DNA from: Paenibacillus fonticola DSM 21315
Lineage (GTDB): Bacteria; Bacillota; Bacilli; Paenibacillales; Paenibacillaceae
Length of the DNA stretch: 64,000 nucleotides
Assembly: GCF_000381905.1 (NCBI RefSeq)
Contig: NZ_KB907247.1
Location: 192,798-256,797 of the forward strand
Direction: 5' to 3'
Below are positions 8,735 through 17,217 of the stretch, piece after piece; position 1 is the first letter of the stretch; every line of letters begins with the position of its first letter. The notes beneath the pieces were generated by a model, which worked only from the letters and a program-made list of their open reading frames with translations, did no database searches and was not told the origin of the DNA. The position numbers were made by a program, and so were the translations under genes.

Positions 8735-9706
8735 ATGCGCCGCAAGGTTGTCAACTATTCGAGATTTGGTTATTATTTTACCTTTCCGTTTGTGGTTGCA
8801 TTTCTAATTTTCTCTTTGTATCCCATTTTATACACCTTAGTTATCGGGTTCACAGACATGAAAGGATTAATTCCAAAACCAATCCAAATTCTCGATAATC
8901 CATTTCAGAACTTCAAAGATCTTATTTTTGATAATCCCTCGTTCAGGAAGTCTCTGTTCAACACGGGCCTGCTCTGGATTGTCAACTTCATCCCTCAGAT
9001 TGTTCTCGCGCTTTTGCTTACGGCATGGTTCACGAATCAGCGCCTTAAAATAAAGGGACAAGGTGCATTTAAGGTTCTGTTCTATATGCCTAATATTATT
9101 ACTGCAAGTACGATCGCCATACTTTTCAGCACGATGTTTGCCTATCCGATGGGCCCTATCAACAGTTTGTTTCAGTCGCTGGGATTGTCCGATGCTCCGA
9201 TCTATTTCCTTCAGGATAAGACGACAGTGCGCGGCATTGTGTCATTCATCCAGTTCTGGATGTGGTACGGCAACACATTGATCATCCTTATTGCAGGCGT
9301 TATGGGCATAAATCCCGCTCTATTCGAGTCTGCGTCAATCGACGGTGCGAACGGATTTCAAACCTTCTTCCGCATTACACTGCCGAGTCTGCGTACAATA
9401 TTGCTGTTCACGCTGATTACATCGATGGTCGGCGGTTTAACGATGTTCGATATTCCACAGTTGTTCCTTTTGGGCGGGCCAGACGATTCCACGCTTACCA
9501 CGACCATGTTCATCTATGGGCAAGCGTTTAAGGGCAGCTATTTATATAATCGCGCTGCAGCGGCGAGTATGATCCTGTTTGCGATCGCGGCGTTCCTGTC
9601 TGCAATACTGTTCTACGTAATGCGCGACCGTGATGCGGCAAAGTTGAAGAAAGCGGAAAAGGAATATAGAAAGTCTGCCCGTGCAGCAGTAGAGAGAGAG
9701 GTGTAA
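8735..9706 (+). CDS. Sugar ABC transporter permease, MalF type
   Basis: 323 residues with six or so membrane segments and the binding-protein-dependent permease signature SASIDGANGFQTFFRITLP (the EAA loop that contacts the ATPase) at about residues 198-216. Ribosome site GAGGTGA lies before ATG 8735. The second permease starts 3 bases after its stop. No ATPase gene is in the operon, so it probably uses a shared MsmX/MsmK-type ATPase encoded elsewhere, as is usual in Bacillales. Confidence 0.93.
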   Translation: MRRKVVNYSRFGYYFTFPFVVAFLIFSLYPILYTLVIGFTDMKGLIPKPIQILDNPFQNFKDLIFDNPSFRKSLFNTGLLWIVNFIPQIVLALLLTAWFTNQRLKIKGQGAFKVLFYMPNIITASTIAILFSTMFAYPMGPINSLFQSLGLSDAPIYFLQDKTTVRGIVSFIQFWMWYGNTLIILIAGVMGINPALFESASIDGANGFQTFFRITLPSLRTILLFTLITSMVGGLTMFDIPQLFLLGGPDDSTLTTTMFIYGQAFKGSYLYNRAAAASMILFAIAAFLSAILFYVMRDRDAAKLKKAEKEYRKSARAAVEREV

Positions 9707-9709
9707 TAC

Positions 9710-10564
9710 ATGGAAAATACTCAGAGAAGCGGAACCGCCGGTTTAAAGATTACCAGGGCAATTATCTATATTGTCTGTATTTTTCTGGCGATCCTCAGCA
9801 TCTTTCCGTTTTGGATCATGTTTGTAAACGCCACACGTTCTACAGCTGAAATCCAAAGCGGTCTTTCGCTGATTCCTTCCACTCACTTAATAAGCAACTT
9901 GCAAGTGCTGCTCGGCAAGAGCTTCGATCCTATTCAAGGATTCCTGAATTCGTTCATTATCTCCAGTTCGGCAACCATCTTAACGGTCTACTTCTCGTCC
10001 TTGGCGGCTTATGGGCTAGTGACCTATAATTGGAAACTGCGCAACGCATTCTTTACTTTCATCTTGTGCGTGATGATGATTCCTGCTCAGGCAAGTGCGA
10101 TCGGATTCTATCAGTTTATGTATAAACTGCAGTGGACGAACAACTTCCTTCCGCTGATACTGCCTGCAATTGCGGCGCCGGCGGTGGTGTTCTTCATGCG
10201 CCAATATTTGCTGGCAACGCTGTCGATAGAAATCGTGGAAGCAGCGCGCGTAGACGGATCGGGTGAATTTAAAACATTCAACCGAATCATCCTGCCGTTG
10301 ATGATACCGGCAGTGGCGACGCAGGCTATCTTTGCCTTTGTAGGCAACTGGAACAACCTGTTTATGCCGCTCATTTTGCTGACCAAGAAAGAGCTGTATA
10401 CGATGCCGATCATGGTAAGTTTGCTCCGCGGTGACATATACAAGTTGGAGTTCGGCACAATCTACCTGGGGCTGGCCTTGACGGCTTTACCACTGTTTAT
10501 CGTTTACTTCCTGTTATCTCGGTATATTATTGCAGGGGTAGCATTGGGAGGCGTGAAAGAATAA
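9710..10564 (+). CDS. Sugar ABC transporter permease, MalG type
   Basis: 284 residues, about six membrane segments, EAA loop EAARVDGSGEFKTFNRIILP at about residues 178-197. Start ATG 9710 follows the ribosome site AGAGAGGTG. It forms a heterodimer with the preceding permease, is the last gene of the operon, and is followed by a strong terminator at 10696. Length and motif placement are normal for the family. Confidence 0.93.
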   Translation: MENTQRSGTAGLKITRAIIYIVCIFLAILSIFPFWIMFVNATRSTAEIQSGLSLIPSTHLISNLQVLLGKSFDPIQGFLNSFIISSSATILTVYFSSLAAYGLVTYNWKLRNAFFTFILCVMMIPAQASAIGFYQFMYKLQWTNNFLPLILPAIAAPAVVFFMRQYLLATLSIEIVEAARVDGSGEFKTFNRIILPLMIPAVATQAIFAFVGNWNNLFMPLILLTKKELYTMPIMVSLLRGDIYKLEFGTIYLGLALTALPLFIVYFLLSRYIIAGVALGGVKE

Positions 10565-10695
10565 CTCAGTCACATTCGTATTCGAAGATGGAGCTAAATG
10601 TGGCGTAAGGTGATTAACTCGGGGCCTGCTTGGTTGGCCGTGACCCTACGCTGCATATAACATTTTGTTGTGTTTGAATAGATTTTATAAACGAT

Positions 10696-10753
10696 CGCTA
10701 CATTTTGTAAGTTTGTAGGATTACAAACACTTTACAAAATGAGCGATTTTTTT
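10696..10753 (+). terminator. Intrinsic terminator of sugar ABC operon
   Basis: A long imperfect stem pairs 10696-10717 (including CATTTTGTAA) with 10721-10745 (including TTTACAAAATG), then ATTTTTTT. It closes the binding-protein/permease operon. Confidence 0.8.
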
Positions 10754-10987
10754 CTTGCTTCTTTTGAATAATCAGCATACGTGGTTTTATGAGGAAAGGT
10801 CCGACGGAGCACCCGGGCAAGATGCCTTCTATTCTGAATGTACATAGGAGGCATTGTTGTCTTCGGAACGATGGAGCCGCTTCTGAAGGGAGATGAAAGC
10901 GGTGTCATCTTCGTCTCTCAAGCTCGCTCTAAAGTCTCTCAAGGAGCTCGTTGCGGCAATCTCTTATACCCGTACTAAATTGATAAT

Positions 10988-11296
10988 ATGGATACGTGGG
11001 TTCTTACGATTCATGATCAGAAGATGGAACGGTTCGAATTGCGTCTATCCCCGGAAGTAAAGTCATGGTATATTAACACTTTGGAGCAGTTGTATCCAAA
11101 GCTTTTGAACAGCTTTAAAGCGGTGGCAGCAAAGCTGTTGCAGAATTACGGGATTACGGCCGGGATGGGCGAAGGACGGGAAAAGTCTCGACATGTTACT
11201 CCCCTGTTTCCAAATAAAGTCTGCCGGAGTTTCTTTGAAACGTTATCCAGCACCTTGGGCCGAAATATTGCCGGAGGAAATTACGTTGAAAGTTGA
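10988..11296 (+). CDS. Unrecognised open frame, possible gene remnant
   Basis: 102 codons in the 750-base stretch between the ABC operon terminator and the sensor kinase. There is no ribosome site before the ATG. The part RFELRLSPEVKSWYINTLEQ looks protein-like (an amphipathic helix region), while the second half does not. It may be the remnant of a decayed gene. The rest of 10754-11496 shows no other gene; its last 60 bases are AT-rich and contain the ribosome site region of the kinase gene. Confidence 0.2.
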   Translation: MDTWVLTIHDQKMERFELRLSPEVKSWYINTLEQLYPKLLNSFKAVAAKLLQNYGITAGMGEGREKSRHVTPLFPNKVCRSFFETLSSTLGRNIAGGNYVES

Positions 11297-11496
11297 CTAC
11301 CTGTCATTCTTTTTTTAACCGAAAAGTGGCGAAAAAATGACGAGTTCGAATTGCAAGAAGTGTTAACTGCAAATGACAATATATGATGAAAAATTTTGTG
11401 TATTTCCAGAATATTGAAGGCTTAAGCGAGAGAATATCGAATAATATATGAGAATAATAAAAATATTTTTTATTTTTACTTGGCAGGGGTGCTGAA

Positions 11497-13389
11497 ATGA
11501 AAGGTTTATTCAAAGCCATAGCCATCTTTTGTGGACTATTGTTTGTTGCTTACTGTGCGTATTTGCTAGAGAGCTCCGGCGGCAAGGAAACGATCGAGCG
11601 GACGATAAATGAATGGGAAATTGCGTGGACGAATGAATTTGATACGAATATGACTGAGCAAGAACTGGAGAAGCTACAAGGTTGGACGATGACTTCAACG
11701 AGTACCCCCGCATCCGAAAGACCAAAGGGTTCAACCTCACAATGGATCAAAATTAAGCTGCCGGAGCTTAGGCCAGGCTTGTCGACAATTCTTATTGATA
11801 AAATTTATGGCAAGCATATCGTAGTGATTTTAAACGGGATGAAAATTTATGAGTCAGAGCGTAATTATACGTATGAGATTAATAGTCTGCTACTGCCGCT
11901 CGATCATGTAGATTCAAATAAAGACCTTTATATCGGAGTTTCCTCGCGAAACAGAATAGGGATCCCGGATGAAATTCAGATCGGTGCTTATCAGGAACTG
12001 ATCCAAAAATATGTCAAGGGCAACATCGCCGAATTTATATTAGGGAGTACTTTGATATTTATTGCAATAATTATGCTCGCCTGTACTATATTTCTTAGGT
12101 CGGACAATTTGACTATATGGTTGTCGCTATGCGGTGTATTTCTTTCTAGCGGAGTTATCGTTATTACGTATTCCTCCTTTTTATACTGGTTATTTGAAGA
12201 TATAGGAAAATTATATGCAACTTTATTCGATGCCGCGCTCTTTGTGCTCTTGCCTACATTTACATTTTTCTTTGAGAAAGTGTTTGGTGCAGGCTACTAT
12301 TCTATAATTCGGAGATTTAGAAACTTTCAAATATATTATTCAACATTTTGCTTTCTCGTTCTCATAATGAATGAGGCTACCTCCAGCCAATATTTAACTT
12401 TTTACAGCTTTATTACCTCTCAGCTGCTTGGATATATTATGATCGTACAATTTTTGCTGCTTCTTAGTGTGACGACAGTTTATACTATTCAGAAAAATAA
12501 GGATGCTGTTATATTTACGATAGGCTTTTTAATTTTTGCGGGGCTGGGACTAGGAGAGCTGATTTGGTTTTATTCACAGAATTCTTACTATGATTTATAT
12601 TTATGGAAATGGGGCGTCGTCAGCTTCTTAATCTCACTTATCATTATTCTCGGAAGAAGATTTGCGGAAAATCATGAGCAGGTCGTGGAATATTCCAAAC
12701 AGCTGGAAATGTTCAACAATGAATTGCAGCGTTCCGAGAAGATGGAAATCATCAGTGAGATGGCTGCTTCAGTAGCCCATGAAGTGAGAAATCCATTGCA
12801 AGTGACCCGAGGATTTCTTCAGTTGTTGGCAGAGAAACAACAAAACTCGGATAAGGTTTATTTGAATATGGCTCTGGACGAGCTTGATCGCGCCTCGAAC
12901 ATCATTACCGATTTCCTTACTTTTGCTAAACCGGAGGTAGGTAAAGTAACCACCCTCAATTTGCTGGAAGAGTTTATACATATAGAAGGTATACTAGTAC
13001 CTATGGCTAATCTTCAGGGAGGTAAAATCAACGTAAATATTCCTAACAATTTATTCATTAAGGGAAATTCTTCGAAGTTCAAGCAGGCGATTATCAACAT
13101 TATTAAGAATAGTATCGAATCCCTCCAAGGTGAGGGCGATATTCAGGTGTGGGCTTATAAAGATAATGATTCGGTTTTTGTTCATATTAAGGATAACGGT
13201 GAAGGCATGGATTCCGATGTATTGGCGCGTTTGGGAGAACCCTATTTCTCCAACAAAACGAAGGGGACAGGGTTAGGTCTGATGGTTACGTTCCGAATTA
13301 TCGAAGTGATGCAAGGGGAAGTCAAATTCTTAAGTGAAAAAGGAGTTGGTACCGAAGCAATTATTCGCTTCCCGTCAAAAGAGCCTTGA
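11497..13389 (+). CDS. 7TM (7TMR-DISM-like) sensor histidine kinase
   Basis: 630 residues. Order: one N-terminal membrane segment (about 5-22), an extracellular beta-rich domain (about 30-175) resembling the 7TMR-DISM extracellular module, about seven membrane segments (178-395), a dimerisation/phosphoacceptor domain with His428 in ASVAHEVRNPLQVTRGF, and an ATPase domain with DNGEGM and TKGTGLGL. The H-box is of the kind seen in sporulation kinases (KinA-E) rather than ComP or NarX. No response regulator is adjacent, so it may feed a phosphorelay. It converges on the peptide/isoprenoid-enzyme genes at 13.7-15.0 kb and could sense their product; that link is conjecture. A carbohydrate ligand is the alternative. 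Confidence 0.85.
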   Translation: MKGLFKAIAIFCGLLFVAYCAYLLESSGGKETIERTINEWEIAWTNEFDTNMTEQELEKLQGWTMTSTSTPASERPKGSTSQWIKIKLPELRPGLSTILIDKIYGKHIVVILNGMKIYESERNYTYEINSLLLPLDHVDSNKDLYIGVSSRNRIGIPDEIQIGAYQELIQKYVKGNIAEFILGSTLIFIAIIMLACTIFLRSDNLTIWLSLCGVFLSSGVIVITYSSFLYWLFEDIGKLYATLFDAALFVLLPTFTFFFEKVFGAGYYSIIRRFRNFQIYYSTFCFLVLIMNEATSSQYLTFYSFITSQLLGYIMIVQFLLLLSVTTVYTIQKNKDAVIFTIGFLIFAGLGLGELIWFYSQNSYYDLYLWKWGVVSFLISLIIILGRRFAENHEQVVEYSKQLEMFNNELQRSEKMEIISEMAASVAHEVRNPLQVTRGFLQLLAEKQQNSDKVYLNMALDELDRASNIITDFLTFAKPEVGKVTTLNLLEEFIHIEGILVPMANLQGGKINVNIPNNLFIKGNSSKFKQAIINIIKNSIESLQGEGDIQVWAYKDNDSVFVHIKDNGEGMDSDVLARLGEPYFSNKTKGTGLGLMVTFRIIEVMQGEVKFLSEKGVGTEAIIRFPSKEP

Positions 13390-13552
13390 TGGGAAGCTTT
13401 TTTATTTATATTGTCTGATTTCACCGGCTGTGCTTACCTGGGAGGAGGGCTTCCTGATATGAAGTAGATGGCGCCTCTCTCGCATTCATGATCGGGAACA
13501 GTTAAGGAGCGGCTTAGCTAAAGGGATTAACAAAAGGGTCCCCATAATTTAA

Positions 13553-13592
13553 AAAGCCGTTTCTGCACTACGTTCAGTGCGGAAACGGCTTT
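13553..13592 (-). terminator. Terminator of peptide/isoprenoid-enzyme genes
   Basis: Stem AAAGCCGTTTC-T-GCACT pairs with AGTGC-G-GAAACGGCTTT around a 6-base loop. On the minus strand the stem is followed by a T-run (A-run at 13551-13555 on the plus strand), so it ends transcription from the minus-strand peptide gene. It may also stop read-through from the kinase gene. Confidence 0.8.
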
Positions 13593-13699
13593 GATGATTG
13601 CTTAGTATTTCTGCTTGTCCAATCGCAAGAGTAGTCCAGGATTGATAAGGGATTCGCTGGACCGGCGGTCAGGCAGCAGAGCAATTGATGTTGGAGAGC

Positions 13700-13945
13700 T
13701 TACATCCATGCAACATTTGGTTTAATGTCACTCTTAATTACGTCTGACGGATTTGGAGGAAGTACTAAATAAAACTCATCGGAGTTTTCCTCAACTGTCT
13801 TAACTTTGATGTGATCTGGAATTATAACCCCCAGCGCCTCCTGTATTGCTGCTTTTGGATCGGCTAACAGCTTGGCCTTAAAGCTAGGATCTTGCCATGC
13901 TTTCTGGATTACTTGCGTTTGAAGGAGAGCTCCTGATGTTGTCAT
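13700..13945 (-). CDS. NHLP-leader peptide precursor with C-terminal Trp
   Basis: 81 residues from ATG 13945 (ribosome site AAAGGG 8 bases upstream; a GTG at 13954 is less likely). Residues 12-64 match the nitrile-hydratase-like leader peptide (NHLP) family used by some RiPP natural-product precursors: QKAWQDPSFKAKLLADPKAA near the start, then an alanine-rich helix and the closing EFYLVLPP. After the leader only about 16 residues remain (PSDVIKSDIKPNVAWM). This tail has no Cys or Thr, so lanthionine or thiazole chemistry is unlikely, but it has Trp80 next to the end. The gene is 70 bases downstream of a class I isoprenoid-synthase-like gene on the same strand, an order like comQ-comX. Isoprenylation of Trp80 is an inference, not shown. 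Confidence 0.8.
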   Translation of the reverse strand: MTTSGALLQTQVIQKAWQDPSFKAKLLADPKAAIQEALGVIIPDHIKVKTVEENSDEFYLVLPPNPSDVIKSDIKPNVAWM

Positions 13946-14015
13946 AAAGATCACCCTTTCTCAGAAAAAATGGTTTATGATTCTTACATATTATAACATT
14001 AATCGAAGTAAAAAG

Positions 14016-14957
14016 CTAGGAATTTGACAATGCCTGCGCCAGCCAGTGTTCTAGCCCCCCTTTTTCCAGAAAATTCTTTTGTTGTTCAATCTGATCTGCG
14101 GCTTGCTGAACATTTTGAAGGAGGTATTCATGGAAGTCATAAAGGTGCGGGGCGTACGGGCGGACGTTTGCAAGCAGGTCGTGATGAGCCTTAGCTATTT
14201 CTGCATATTCTAGTAAAATGCCTTGAGTAAATATAGCTTGTCTTATCTCATCCGGTGTCGGCCGGCGATGATCCGGCAATTGCTGCTTGGCATGAATGAG
14301 TGAGACGAGGCAATTATAGCTGCCTTCTTTAAGATCCTTCTCCCAATCCATCCAGTCATCCAGCATTTGCAGTGTTATAAGGACGGTATCCACGCTATCT
14401 TCGAGCAAGGTAATCATCTGATCCTGGTTAGTTAACAAGCAAATGGATGTCACAGACAGCTTAACAGGAGAAGCTTTGTGAGCAACACGAACCGGACTTT
14501 CCAGGAAAAAGTCGCTGCTGTTCTCATGCGTTACCGCGTTGGCCCATTCGGCTACATATTTTTTGAAATAAAGCCAGAAGGGAGAAGAGGCGGGAAAATA
14601 CTCTCTGTAAATGTTTAAAAATTCGAAATGAATCAGGTCGGCAAGAGGGAGCTGAAGTTTAACCTTTGCCTCAGGGTTATCCATCAGGTCATCAATGAGA
14701 TGATAATGCATCATCCCAAAAATGTTCGCGGCAGCTATACGACGGCAATGGTAAGCGGATAAGCCAGAGCTTTCCTGCAGCCAAAAAGGGAGCAGATAGC
14801 AAATGTAATTTTTGGCGCGATTTTCCTTCATTACGTGGAAATGGTCAAGGAAATCTTGAGCTGGTTGCCTAAAGGAAGGGGGGAAGGCGGATAAGCATTT
14901 GTCTGCTTCAGCGAAAGCTTGCTGCAAATCGTCTTCATAATTAGAAAGCCATTGCAA
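14016..14957 (-). CDS. Class I isoprenoid-synthase-fold enzyme, ComQ-like role possible
   Basis: 313 residues from TTG 14957, which has AGAGG 8 bases upstream; a GTG at 14966 sits too close to that site. Mostly helical. Two Asp-rich motifs, DDLMD (about 89-93) and DDWMDWEKD (about 200-208), match the paired metal/diphosphate-binding motifs of class I isoprenoid synthases (polyprenyl diphosphate synthase, squalene/phytoene synthase, bacterial terpene synthase). Spacing of about 110 residues fits this fold. It is followed by an NHLP-leader peptide gene and a shared terminator. Possible roles: making or transferring an isoprenoid onto the peptide, as ComQ does for ComX, or a stand-alone terpene synthase. 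Substrate and product cannot be read from sequence. Confidence 0.7.
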   Translation of the reverse strand: MQWLSNYEDDLQQAFAEADKCLSAFPPSFRQPAQDFLDHFHVMKENRAKNYICYLLPFWLQESSGLSAYHCRRIAAANIFGMMHYHLIDDLMDNPEAKVKLQLPLADLIHFEFLNIYREYFPASSPFWLYFKKYVAEWANAVTHENSSDFFLESPVRVAHKASPVKLSVTSICLLTNQDQMITLLEDSVDTVLITLQMLDDWMDWEKDLKEGSYNCLVSLIHAKQQLPDHRRPTPDEIRQAIFTQGILLEYAEIAKAHHDLLANVRPYAPHLYDFHEYLLQNVQQAADQIEQQKNFLEKGGLEHWLAQALSNS

Positions 14958-15044
14958 ATTTAACACCTCTCATCATAATTTAAGCCCGGCACACCAAAAT
15001 AATTATCGTTAGGCAAGGAAGACGAGAGTAATCCGGTTGCTATA

Positions 15045-15072
15045 ATTATAGATTAAATGAATCTTCTGCAAA
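15045..15072 (-). promoter_or_regulatory. Candidate promoter of isoprenoid-enzyme gene
   Basis: On the minus strand TTTGCA (plus 15067-15072) and a perfect TATAAT (plus 15045-15050) are 16 bases apart, about 90 bases upstream of the start codon. The methyltransferase upstream has its own terminator, so the isoprenoid-enzyme/peptide pair probably forms a separate transcript. Confidence 0.5.
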
Positions 15073-15126
15073 TTACAAATCTGACAGTTTTGGCCCAGAG
15101 TATGAAAATTGCTTGAATAAAATTGA

Positions 15127-15148
15127 AGAGCATCCCTAAAGATGCTCT
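15127..15148 (-). terminator. Hairpin downstream of methyltransferase gene
   Basis: AGAGCATC and GATGCTCT form a perfect 8-bp stem with a 6-base loop; on the minus strand it is followed by TCAATTTTATT. It lies between the methyltransferase stop and the promoter of the isoprenoid-enzyme gene. Confidence 0.6.
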
Positions 15149-15184
15149 CAGTTCAAAGCCTATTTTATTTCAAGGCTAAAATTT

Positions 15185-15952
15185 TTATTTTATGGCCACG
15201 ATGCGAATCCGTTTATAGTCCGCGAACCAGTTGTTGTCTTTAAAAAGCTTGGGCCTGGCGACGGCGCATATGCGATCGAAAGCTTCCGTCTTCTGCAAAT
15301 CCGTGAAACCGTGGAAGAAATCATCCGCTGCCAATCCATTAAGCCAATGATGCAGACCGCGCTCTCCATCTTCCAGTAAGGTAGGGCGATCGAAGTGAAC
15401 GGCGTAGGTTACCCGGAAGCCTTGTTTTTCCAGCATGGAGCTGTATTGACCGATGCTTGGAAAAAACCAGGGATTGCGAGCTGCTCCATCGATTCCATAA
15501 TATTCGGATAGCACCTCACAAATACTGTCCACAATCGTGTCGATATTTCCTTTGCCGCCAAATTCAGCGACAAACCGCCCGCCTGTTCGAAGAGCATCCC
15601 ACACGCAGGCTATGACTTTGTCGGCATTCTGGATCCAATGCAGGGCCGCATTGGAGAATACAGCATCTACTGGCCGAGCCAAGGAAAAGTCCGCTGCATT
15701 TCCAACCATAAAGGCCAACTGCGGGTATTTCAGCTTGGCCTGTTCAATCATAGACGGGGAGTAATCGATTCCAAACACCTTCGCGCCGGACTGCTGAATT
15801 TCGTAGCCTAAATCCCCGGTTCCGCAACCGAGATCCAAAATTTCCTCTCCCGGCTGCGCATGAAGCAAATTGACAAGATCCTTCCCGTAACTTGAAACAA
15901 ACCCCAGCTTTTGATCATACAGTTCAGGCTTCCAAGCGTGCGTAGATTCCAT
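15185..15952 (-). CDS. Class I SAM-dependent methyltransferase
   Basis: 255 residues with the SAM-binding motif I LDLGCGTGDLG (about 40-50), the acidic residue of motif II in VFGIDYSP, and SNAALHWI typical of trans-aconitate/UbiE-like methyltransferases. Cytoplasmic. A strong ribosome site (AGGAGG) precedes ATG 15952. The substrate is unknown. It is on the same strand as, and just upstream of, the isoprenoid-enzyme/peptide pair but is separated by a hairpin and a new promoter, so a tailoring role is only a possibility. Confidence 0.9.
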   Translation of the reverse strand: MESTHAWKPELYDQKLGFVSSYGKDLVNLLHAQPGEEILDLGCGTGDLGYEIQQSGAKVFGIDYSPSMIEQAKLKYPQLAFMVGNAADFSLARPVDAVFSNAALHWIQNADKVIACVWDALRTGGRFVAEFGGKGNIDTIVDSICEVLSEYYGIDGAARNPWFFPSIGQYSSMLEKQGFRVTYAVHFDRPTLLEDGERGLHHWLNGLAADDFFHGFTDLQKTEAFDRICAVARPKLFKDNNWFADYKRIRIVAIK

Positions 15953-15963
15953 AAATATTCCTC

Positions 15964-16072
15964 CTAATAGGAAATGATAGCACTGTTTCAGTAGCTTTCT
16001 CTATTTTGGCATATAATTGAAAATGGATTAAATATATAATTCGAATATCATTGATAGGTTTTTCCTATTAGG
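15964..16072. repeat. 12-bp inverted repeat flanking a promoter-sized gap
   Basis: CCTAATAGGAAA (15964-15975) and TTTCCTATTAGG (16061-16072) are perfect inverted copies 85 bases apart, upstream of the methyltransferase. The inner copy is next to the methyltransferase ribosome site. It could form an mRNA stem that hides the site or be a pair of operator half sites; it could also be chance in AT-rich DNA. Confidence 0.45.
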
Positions 16073-16096
16073 CGATCTGCTCCAAGTTACTCCAAC

Positions 16097-16708
16097 TTAA
16101 AACATTTGCCGGAAGCCGATGAAGATCAGAAGTAAACCGGAAATTACCGTTGCCCGTTGACCCAGCCTTTCGGCAGCGAACTTCTCTCCGAATCCAGCAC
16201 ACAGCGCCAGCAAAATGAAGCTGAACACCCCTACTGATATCGAAGTGTAATATATATTCAGTTGGGTAATCCCTGCATTGAAGCCTCCGGCCAAGGCATT
16301 CATAGCCAAGGCTACGCCCAGCAGCAAGGATTCTGCCAAGCTGATGGACTGTGAGCTGTCCTTATCGGCTTCCACCGGATTTTGGAGCAGCCTGGTGAAC
16401 GAATTGGTGCTGCCGTCTTCCTGCAGTGTTTTTTTTTCCATATAAGGTTGAAGAAGTACCCAGACCCCCACACCGACAATAACAATGGTTCCGATCAATT
16501 GGCCTATCCAGGGGTGGATCCACGCAGAAATTATATTTCCGAATAGACCCGATACAAGAGTGGCCAGAAAGGATATGAGAGCAATCGCCAGATTGGAATA
16601 CCAGGGGATCCGGATTTTGCGGGCGCCGTATGCAATTCCGACCCCGGCGTTGTCGAGATTGGATGCCAAACCGATCGCTATGATTGCCAGCAGGTTGTAT
16701 GAACTCAA
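16097..16708 (-). CDS. ytaF: Sporulation membrane protein YtaF (MntP/YtaF family)
   Basis: 203 residues from TTG 16708, chosen because AAAGGAG lies 8 bases upstream; a longer frame from 16792 lacks a ribosome site and adds an atypical N-terminus. About six membrane segments in two related halves, with GLASNLDNAGVGIAYG near the start, match the YtaF branch of the MntP-like family. Bacillus YtaF is made in sporulation; transport function is not established. The 5' region was checked for a manganese riboswitch and none was seen. Confidence 0.85.
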   Translation of the reverse strand: MSSYNLLAIIAIGLASNLDNAGVGIAYGARKIRIPWYSNLAIALISFLATLVSGLFGNIISAWIHPWIGQLIGTIVIVGVGVWVLLQPYMEKKTLQEDGSTNSFTRLLQNPVEADKDSSQSISLAESLLLGVALAMNALAGGFNAGITQLNIYYTSISVGVFSFILLALCAGFGEKFAAERLGQRATVISGLLLIFIGFRQMF

Positions 16709-16909
16709 AAGGTTCACTCCTTTGCATCGCTTTGACACAGCATATGCCCAAAAATCGGTTTTGGTTTCTCCCGGGCATTTTTTCATAAGCACATTAGGGC
16801 TTAGTTACAGATCTTAAACTGCGAAAGTTGAGTTATTAAGATAAATGTTCCCTTTCCGCCTTATAAAGTAGTATAATTTACAATAAGATATATCCGAGGA
16901 GTGATAAAT

Positions 16910-17116
16910 GTGCTTGAAAACTTGTTGCGGCCAACGCACCTGCTGTTGCTGGTCATTGCCGCGCTCCTGTTGTTCGGTCCGAGCAAACTACCGGAACTTG
17001 GACGCAGTTTTGGCACGATGTTAAGGGAATTTAAGAAAGGCGCCCGCGGGGATTATAAAGAAGAGGACGATAAGCCTCAGGAAATTACCGCTGTTGAAGA
17101 GACAAGCAAGTCCTAA
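16910..17116 (+). CDS. tatA: Twin-arginine translocase subunit TatA
   Basis: 68 residues from GTG 16910, with GAGGAG 8 bases upstream (an in-frame GTG at 16901 overlaps this site). One membrane helix, the hinge motif FGPSKLPELG, an amphipathic helix containing FGTMLREFKKGA, and an acidic tail: the classical TatA form. TatA oligomers make the path for folded proteins across the membrane. No tatC is adjacent. A TATAAT at 16872-16877 may be its -10 box. Confidence 0.95.
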   Translation: MLENLLRPTHLLLLVIAALLLFGPSKLPELGRSFGTMLREFKKGARGDYKEEDDKPQEITAVEETSKS

Positions 17117-17132
17117 TGTATAGAAATGAGGG

Positions 17133-17155
17133 AGGCACCGTGAGGTGCCTTTTTT
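17133..17155 (+). terminator. Intrinsic terminator of tatA
   Basis: AGGCACC, loop GTGA, GGTGCCT, then a run of T (17150-17155). Classic form directly after tatA. Confidence 0.9.
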
Positions 17156-17183
17156 GTTTGTGCGGATTGTCATGACCTAAATA

Positions 17184-17217
17184 AAAAGGGCCTCTCCACT
17201 TTTTGGAGGGCCCTTTT
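17184..17217. terminator. Second, bidirectional terminator-like hairpin
   Basis: AAAAGGGCCTCTCCA pairs, with one bulge, with TGGAGGGCCCTTTT. The A-run on one side and T-run on the other give terminator character on both strands. It insulates tatA from the VanZ gene. Confidence 0.7.

Noticed and set aside
16709-16792. Upstream extension of the ytaF frame and a possible manganese riboswitch
   Set aside because: The ribosome site points to TTG 16708, and the conserved core of the yybP-ykoY riboswitch is not present.
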